From Saksenaea vasiformis B4078 (Eukaryota; Mucoromycota; Mucoromycetes; Mucorales; Saksenaeaceae): a stretch of 64,000 nt of DNA. The notes under the pieces are model-generated. The model had not been told where the DNA came from. It was given only the letters and a program-made list of their open reading frames with translations, and did no database searches. Every line of letters starts with the position of its first letter. Within the stretch, counting starts at the first letter, position 1. The position numbers were made by a program, and so were the translations under genes. Positions 58,351-64,000 of the stretch are shown here, in pieces. The stretch lies in the NCBI GenBank assembly GCA_000697055.1, contig JNDT01001546.1, forward strand, positions 62,001-126,000. The letters run 5' to 3'.

Positions 58351-61174
58351 GATTTATTGGAAAAGAGAGAAAGGGAAAAAATGTTTGTAAGGAAAAGAGA
58401 TCTATCTTTTTATATGCTTGAAGTGGAGGTTAAAAAATTTGTGTATTTTTGTAATTTTCATGTGCTTAAAATGTTGGGGGAGCAACAAGGTTCTTGTCAT
58501 GAGAACCAGACCTTTGCTACTTTCTGCTTAGGTGATCGCTTCGGTACCTCAAATCTCCGCCAATACTCAACCAATCAAATTTCATCTTCTCCATAGCAAA
58601 TGCGGGGTAGAGGGAACCATCGGAAGAAAGATGAAAAGACCATCACATGCTCGCCTACGTTTTTCATAAGCCGTGTTACTGACTTTTCCGTATAAACTAT
58701 TAGACGATCCCCGGACATGCCCGCTTCCTGGGAACTTCTTCTTCCAATCATCCTTCATGCATTTCTTCAGATTCACCTTTCCATAGCTAAACAAAGCCAG
58801 TCATATCAACCTCTACTGCGTCATGCATTAGTTTAAGATTGCATTTTTTTTTTTTTTTCCATCGTCTCCCCCCAAGGAGGATCTTTTTGAAAAAGAATTG
58901 CATAACTACCCATCCATTCCGTATTCAGAAGAAGCAGCATATAAAAAAGCCTTTTGCATCCATTCTTATCTGAAGAGATGGGAAGAATTCATTTCGTATG
59001 TGCTCCTGCAGACTGTCGATTGGGTGAGGAAATCGTAAGGAGATCATCATCACGGGCAACAAGTAAATAGTCTCTTGGGACCTTTCATCAAACCCCCTTT
59101 GTCTGTCATTCATCGTACATATATTTGTTCTTGCGTGCAGAAATGGCTAGTAATTCTGCACTGCTTCATTAAATACCGGATCGCAAAAAGTCTGATTAAG
59201 TTCCACCTGCCAAAACAAGCATGTGTTTGGATAATAGATCTACCTGACATTTGCCAGGTTTACATGCGGTTTTTTTTTTGACAGCTGTCATTACGAAACG
59301 AGCTTATCCATGCGCATTTCTTTCCTGTAAAACATACTTGAATACAATCTTGAACGTTTCCAATATCATATTCACTTCTTTATAAAACATACGTATCAGT
59401 TTTTGCTGAGTCTGTCTCATCTACAATTGAAACTTATCCTGGTCTGAAGATTCCATTAAAAAGCACGTTTTTTCATCCCCCGTGGGAAAAATGGTCGTCA
59501 ATTTTCTCTGCGTCGCACCACACGTTCGGGACACCAATCACAAAGAGCATTGATTATCTGTCACATGTCATATCTGTCGTTTCTCCTGGAATTACTACCA
59601 AGAAGAATACACACAGATGAGATAACATAGTTAAACAAACAAATAACCGTATTCGTCTTTTGATATACGCTACATATCCGAAAACATATACTTTTGGATA
59701 TGCTATCAGATATTTTCTGTCTAATGAAATAAATGATGACTTCAGGAACATGAAGAGACAAATGTGAAGAAGACTGAACAAAAGGAAACAGCTTACTCGA
59801 GATGACATTGATAACTTACAGCACCCGAGTCTTCCGATACACGCTACTCCTTGTTCTTGTGTCGTTCTATCCACCACATTTCCATCTGTTCACTCCCTGT
59901 AGAGAATATACTGCCGGCTATATAGTGTGACTCATCGTGATGCTCCGGAGATTTCAGGACGAGAAATCGCCATCCCGAAATGTATATGGTTGGCTGGTTT
60001 GATATCGGGTGATGGCATCTATCACTGACGTAGCAATGTGCTTCTTCCTCATTTTCCCCAGTCTCGCTCTTGAGTTTTGCTTTCCTCTGATTTTCTTTCT
60101 CCATGTTCATTTTCATTTGGCTGAAGTCACTAGTGGTTTCGTTGGGCGTAGTCGCGGTCGATCTTGGATATCGCCACGAACACCTTGAACTGAGATACAC
60201 ACGCTGTAAACGTTAAATCTCCGGCCATCTCCACTTGTCGATAACTGAAGCAACCTCAGTTGACTGGTCTCATCCATCAGTTGCAGCACCCATTTGCTAC
60301 ATATGCAGCCGCTTGTCATTATTTGGCAGATAATAGATGACCTTCATAATCAGCATCAGTAATGTCGTTAGAAGTAGGATTAAGGTTATTTCTTAAGGTT
60401 CGGCTAACGTACGGACGATGGAAAGTAATGCACGAACTGATGTTATATTGGCAGACTATAGGATCTCGATGGATTGAAACGCGGTCTTATATCCATATCG
60501 TCCCTTTAGCAAGCAGTAACTTCTTGCTTCCACACATTTATTTCCGGAAGAGGTTTTCTACTTGTTGAGCACGGAGCGTAGAAAGTAACAGAACTTAACA
60601 CAAATTCGCGCTTCTTTTGTATTGCTGATTCTGTACCAGCTCCATGTGTGGAATTCATTTTTGCGAGTTTCGTTTTAGATCTTCATCTATAGAAGAAGAA
60701 GGATATTGAGACACGCTCTGTAAAACTCAGAAGCAGCGATAAAGACAATAAAATTCCTGGCCATATCGTTTGTACAAGAAAACAAATATGTACTGAACTT
60801 ACGTTGATTATTTTATAGCTTTTTGCATACGGTCATTGTTACTAGTTTAACATCCATAGTATTAACGAAACTGAATGATTGGACTGGGCCTGTACATACC
60901 TTTCGGCAATTTTAACGACACAACTTCTCTTTGGCATCATTCGACTCCCTCTTTTCGCAAAAGCGATGAAATAGAAGTGGCAATTTGTCATCTATGTTAC
61001 TTTAAAATTCCCGAAATAGTCCCTTGTTAGCAAAAGTATAATTTTGCTTATCGGAAAATTCACCAAGATTTAGAATGTTTGGTGGGGCCCAGTTTCATCA
61101 TTGTACTATATTCCTCTTTCTCCCTTCTCTTTCTCTTTTCTTTTTCTTTCCTTCTTCTTCATTTGTGCTTCTGT
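58351..61174. other. 2.8-kb region without recognised gene
   Basis: The left part is the SFC1 promoter. Unrecognised minus-strand ORFs lie at 58794-58582, 59113-58925 and 60200-59844 (118 codons, with KMNMEKENQRKAKLKSE). They could be exons of a poorly conserved gene, but no splice pattern joins them convincingly. The last 80 bases before 61175 are a CT-rich leader of the next gene. Confidence 0.4.
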
Positions 61175-62584
61175 ATGAGCACAGAACTTGTGCAACGCAA
61201 CGGCACGCCACCCGATCCGGTGCTTGCACATGAGTACCGCGAACGAAACGGGTCGCTGCCCATCCAGTGGTACTTCGATGAATTTTCGGGTTTGTACCGT
61301 CAGAATGCACCTGTCGACCAAGTCTCGACGCCTCCCCAAAAGGACGCCGTTCCCGCACCTTTTTCTTCACCGTCGATGCCCCACGCTGGCCAACAACGGC
61401 CACTAAATACCAGCCTATGGCCTATCCCAGAGAATTTGGAGCAGGTCCATACCTTGAGAGAACAAGCCCGCGCCATCGGAGAACCACAGGCACAGTTAGA
61501 TTTCTGTTTTGCAGTGATGGAAGGCGCATGGCGTTTACGAGAGCGTAGTATGAATACCTGTGGTACACCATGCAATGAAAGTTCGATCCAACGGAAAAAG
61601 AAGCGCAAGCGTACGGAGCTAGCTATACATCAAATCATGGGAGCTGAAGCTCAGCGAAGTCTCAAAAATTTAGCAACGGTCAGTCCATCGATGGGCAAGA
61701 GTGGTTACAGTGAGGCGCAATTTGTTCTCGCCAATTGTTACGGTATTGGTGCCTTGGGACTTCGAGCTGACCCGGAACGCGCGTTTTTATGGTATCTCCA
61801 GGCATCTAAACAAAATCATGCCGAAGCAACCTACCGTACTGCAGTGTGCTACGAACTCGGAATTGGGACACGTGTCGATCTGGCCAGAGCAAGGACGTTC
61901 TATCGCAAAGCAGCTCACTTGTCACATAACCTCAGCATGTACAAATTAGGGATGATTCTGATCCGTGGCTATTGCGGTCAGAAACCGAACCCACGCGAAG
62001 GTCTAAGTTGGTTGCAGCGCGCTGCCGCTGCCTCATCAGCTACTTCCAGTAGCCCACACGCGCTTTACGCTCTCGGAATGATCCACCTCGGCAATGATGA
62101 ATGTCATCAGACGAGTTTGATCGCTGATCCGCAGTATGGCATTGAACTATTACATCAGGGAGCTCATATGGGCCATCCTTTATGCCAGGTCACACTTGGA
62201 GAGTTATATGAAACTGGTTCTATCGTTGATCTGGATGATCCAGCATCAATCTCATGGTACGTCGCAGCTTGTGAGGCCAAGAACGCGGATGCAGCACTGG
62301 GTCTCTCTGGATGGTACCTCTCCGGCTCGCCAGACTATCTCGAACAATCTGATAAGATGGCATATACATGGGCACGCAAGGCAGCTAAGTTTGCGCTCAG
62401 CCGAATGTCTGTTGCAAAGGCTTATTATTTCCTTGGTACGCTTGTCGAACACGGTATAGGCACCGAGCTTTCTATCTCAGAAGCACTGAGGTGTTATCGC
62501 AAAGCAGCAGCAAATGGACATGCTGGCGCAAGCAAACGATTCGCCTCCTTAACCAAAAAACTATCCACACCCTCATGTCATTAG
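61175..62584 (+). CDS. Sel1-repeat protein, Skt5/Chs4-like, 469 aa
   Basis: Single-exon gene with a series of Sel1-like (TPR-related) repeats from about residue 160: KSGYSEAQFVLANCYGIGAL, KQNHAEATYRTAVCYELGIG, HLSHNLSMYKLGMILIRG, SSPHALYALGMIHLGND, HMGHPLCQVTLGELYETGS, KNADAALGLSGWYLSGS, SVAKAYYFLGTLVEHGIGT and ANGHAGASKRFASL. The arrangement of Sel1 repeats after a disordered N-terminus is that of the Chs4/Skt5 family, which recruits and activates chitin synthase III at the bud neck or hyphal septum. The C-terminal CaaX box of yeast Skt5 is not seen (it ends TPSCH), so membrane attachment may differ. The start is set at the MSTEL ATG (61175). The in-frame ATG at 61079 would add a Phe/Leu/Ser stretch read from a CT-rich leader. 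Confidence 0.8.
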   Translation: MSTELVQRNGTPPDPVLAHEYRERNGSLPIQWYFDEFSGLYRQNAPVDQVSTPPQKDAVPAPFSSPSMPHAGQQRPLNTSLWPIPENLEQVHTLREQARAIGEPQAQLDFCFAVMEGAWRLRERSMNTCGTPCNESSIQRKKKRKRTELAIHQIMGAEAQRSLKNLATVSPSMGKSGYSEAQFVLANCYGIGALGLRADPERAFLWYLQASKQNHAEATYRTAVCYELGIGTRVDLARARTFYRKAAHLSHNLSMYKLGMILIRGYCGQKPNPREGLSWLQRAAAASSATSSSPHALYALGMIHLGNDECHQTSLIADPQYGIELLHQGAHMGHPLCQVTLGELYETGSIVDLDDPASISWYVAACEAKNADAALGLSGWYLSGSPDYLEQSDKMAYTWARKAAKFALSRMSVAKAYYFLGTLVEHGIGTELSISEALRCYRKAAANGHAGASKRFASLTKKLSTPSCH

Positions 62585-63047
62585 AGACACCAAAAAAAAT
62601 ATCTTTACGCATAAAACATTCATAATCATTGTAGAAACAAACGCTCTTCTCAGTTCATTTATAGTTTATTGAATTACTTTTTTTTTAACCCTTACTCTAA
62701 ATAAATTTTCCGTCTATCAAGGGTCGAAACTGCGCGAAGGAAAGGCATATCGTAGATGCGTCAGTAGATCAGGCTCCACCTGTAGACGATGTGCGACTGA
62801 TATAAGATCCTAAGTAACTCGACTTGAGCATATCATTGAACTGCTGTTATATCCATCTCACTCCTTTTTTTACTGTGTCTTCGTCGTATCACCTCTCAGT
62901 AATGGTTGCTCCTGCTTTTGTTTCCAACTGGGACTAAATGGATTCACCAATAAAAACTAATAGAAAAATGGGGTTATGCTGGATGTCGCTATATCTACCG
63001 AGAAAATAGCAACAAAGGATCTGAAAGAAGGAAAAGGGGTTGGTTCT

Positions 63048-63079
<32 letters not shown>

Positions 63080-63457
63080 GATCAGAAGCTCTTCCCATTT
63101 TCCGCAGCATGGTCTCAGGTCAGGTCGGGCCAATCCGGCGAATTCGGGGTCCGAGATAGCGCCAGACGCCCTCACCGTGTAAATGAAACAACAATAGGAA
63201 AGATGGACTTTATAGTACATTTCTGGGAAATTTTTACATTATTTGGTCTATTAAATGATGGTTTGACAGTTTAGCATGGCATTTATGGAGCTGATCAAGC
63301 GTGTACAGAAGGGGGAGTCCCGGTGTACCCGGGGCTTTTGTACGCGATAGCCAGTCCCCGCCCGGAGTCGCCAACTGGAATCGAAAATCTGAAGAAAATA
63401 TCTGGATTAAGTTGTTGGCGAGCCATTTCATCCTCCTCTTTCTCCACTAGGCTCACC
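62585..63457. promoter_or_regulatory. intergenic region with GGCA repeat and the RPL3 promoter
   Basis: Contains a (GGCA)n tract at about 63046-63077 followed by a GC-rich segment. A GC-rich block upstream of RPL3 (63310-63370) carries cccggtgtacccggggc palindromic strings. No TATA box; this fits TATA-less ribosomal protein promoters. The minus-strand ORFs here are unrecognised. Confidence 0.45.
63046..63077. repeat. (GGCA)n tetranucleotide repeat
   Basis: About seven to eight GGCA units in perfect series upstream of RPL3. Confidence 0.9.
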
Positions 63458-64000
63458 ATGGTACGCATACATCCATTCGAAAGCCGTGAATCCATCGGCT
63501 TATCATACGAATCCATCACTAATCATTTGTAAATTTTTCTTTGATATAGTCTCACAGAAAATACGAGGGTAAGGATCACGCGATCTGGAATGTGAAGATC
63601 TGTATGCTGACGGTTTTTGATAATTTATAGCTCCTCGCCATGGTCATTTGGGTTTCTCTCCCCGCAAGAGAACTAGATCTCACCGCGGCAGAGTTAAGGC
63701 TTTCCCCAAGGATGATCCCAAGAAGCCCGTCCACATGACCGCCTTCATGGGTTACAAGGCTGGTATGACCCACATCGTCCGCGACTTGGAGCGTCCCGGT
63801 TCCAGTAAGTTACAAACAGAAGGAGAAAAATGAAAAGGAAACTAAAGGGTTTCGACAGAGATGCACAAGAAGGAAATCGTCGAGGCTGTTACCGTCATCG
63901 AAGCTCCTCCTATGGTCGTCATTGGTGTCGTTGGTTACATCGAGACTCCCCGTGGTCTCCGTTCCTTGACCACCGTCTGGGCTGAGCACTTGTCCGAGGA
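63458..64000 (+). CDS. RPL3: 60S ribosomal protein L3 (uL3), 5' part, cut by the window end
   Basis: Core 60S protein whose loop reaches the peptidyl transferase centre. Coding exons: ATG alone (63458-63460), 63550-63568 (19 nt, SHRKYE), 63631 to about 63805, then about 63858 onward past the window end. Joined, they read [60 protein letters not shown], then [20 protein letters not shown] and [20 protein letters not shown]. This is the universally conserved N-terminal quarter of L3. ATG/GTACGC plus the atag/TCTCAC acceptor gives the exact conserved M-S-H-R-K start. The gene continues to the right of 64000. Confidence 0.95.

Noticed and set aside
61079..61174. N-terminal extension of the Sel1-repeat protein that looks like a signal or membrane helix
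   Set aside because: The 32 extra residues (Phe/Leu/Ser) are read from a CT-rich leader typical of fungal promoters; the downstream ATG at 61175 is the better start.

Overview
The window is a stretch of fungal nuclear genome, most likely from Mucoromycota (a Mucorales-type early-diverging fungus). The evidence is intact single-copy fungal housekeeping genes (MICOS Mic12, Tim54, Sfc1, Vma10, Tan1, Dap2/Ste13-type peptidase), very many short GT-AG introns of about 50-90 nt, pyrimidine-rich leaders, and a member of a multi-copy gene family that I associate with Mucoralean genomes. The genus cannot be fixed from sequence alone. Most genes had to be assembled by hand from several exons. Exon sums were checked to be divisible by three for TMA20, ERV46, enolase, MIC12, TIM54, VMA10 and the 629-aa orphan.

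Layout. 1-4.9 kb is gene-poor, with unrecognised short ORFs, small tandem repeats and a dispersed repeat that recurs at 40.7 kb. 4.9-8.5 kb holds an acidic orphan protein, a small acidic orphan and TMA20/MCTS1. A roughly 90-bp minisatellite sits beside TMA20 at 8.57-8.88 kb. 9-11.4 kb contains a decayed spliced-gene fragment and a dead Tc1-type transposase. 11.7-13.7 kb is a frameshifted copy of the Mucoralean family gene. 14.2-24.2 kb is a dense housekeeping block: ERV46, enolase, a dipeptidyl peptidase and RFC5. 24.6-29.3 kb is a repeat island with inverted transposase fragments, a MITE with clear target-site duplication, diverged tandem duplications, an LTR-like stretch and a tRNA-like short element. 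29.5-36.6 kb carries MIC12, RAD16, a SERTA-like protein and TIM54. 36.6-42.2 kb is gene-poor with a decayed minus-strand gene. 42.2-49.9 kb carries a long-chain acyl-CoA synthetase, a coiled-coil orphan and VMA10. 49.9-52.9 kb is empty. 52.9-58.4 kb carries a Ser/Thr-rich membrane sensor-like protein, TAN1 and SFC1. 61.2-64.0 kb carries a Sel1-repeat protein and the 5' part of RPL3, cut by the window edge.

The functional genes are not a pathway cluster. They cover glycolysis, translation, vesicle traffic, DNA repair and replication, mitochondrial import and architecture, lipid activation and organelle acidification. The most striking observation is gene structure. Conserved protein motifs can only be read in frame if exons of 4 nt (acyl-CoA synthetase) and of 16, 19, 10 and 5 nt (RAD16 helicase C-terminal lobe) are spliced in. 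Two genes, VMA10 and RPL3, also have a first coding exon holding only the ATG. No complete novel multi-gene system was seen.
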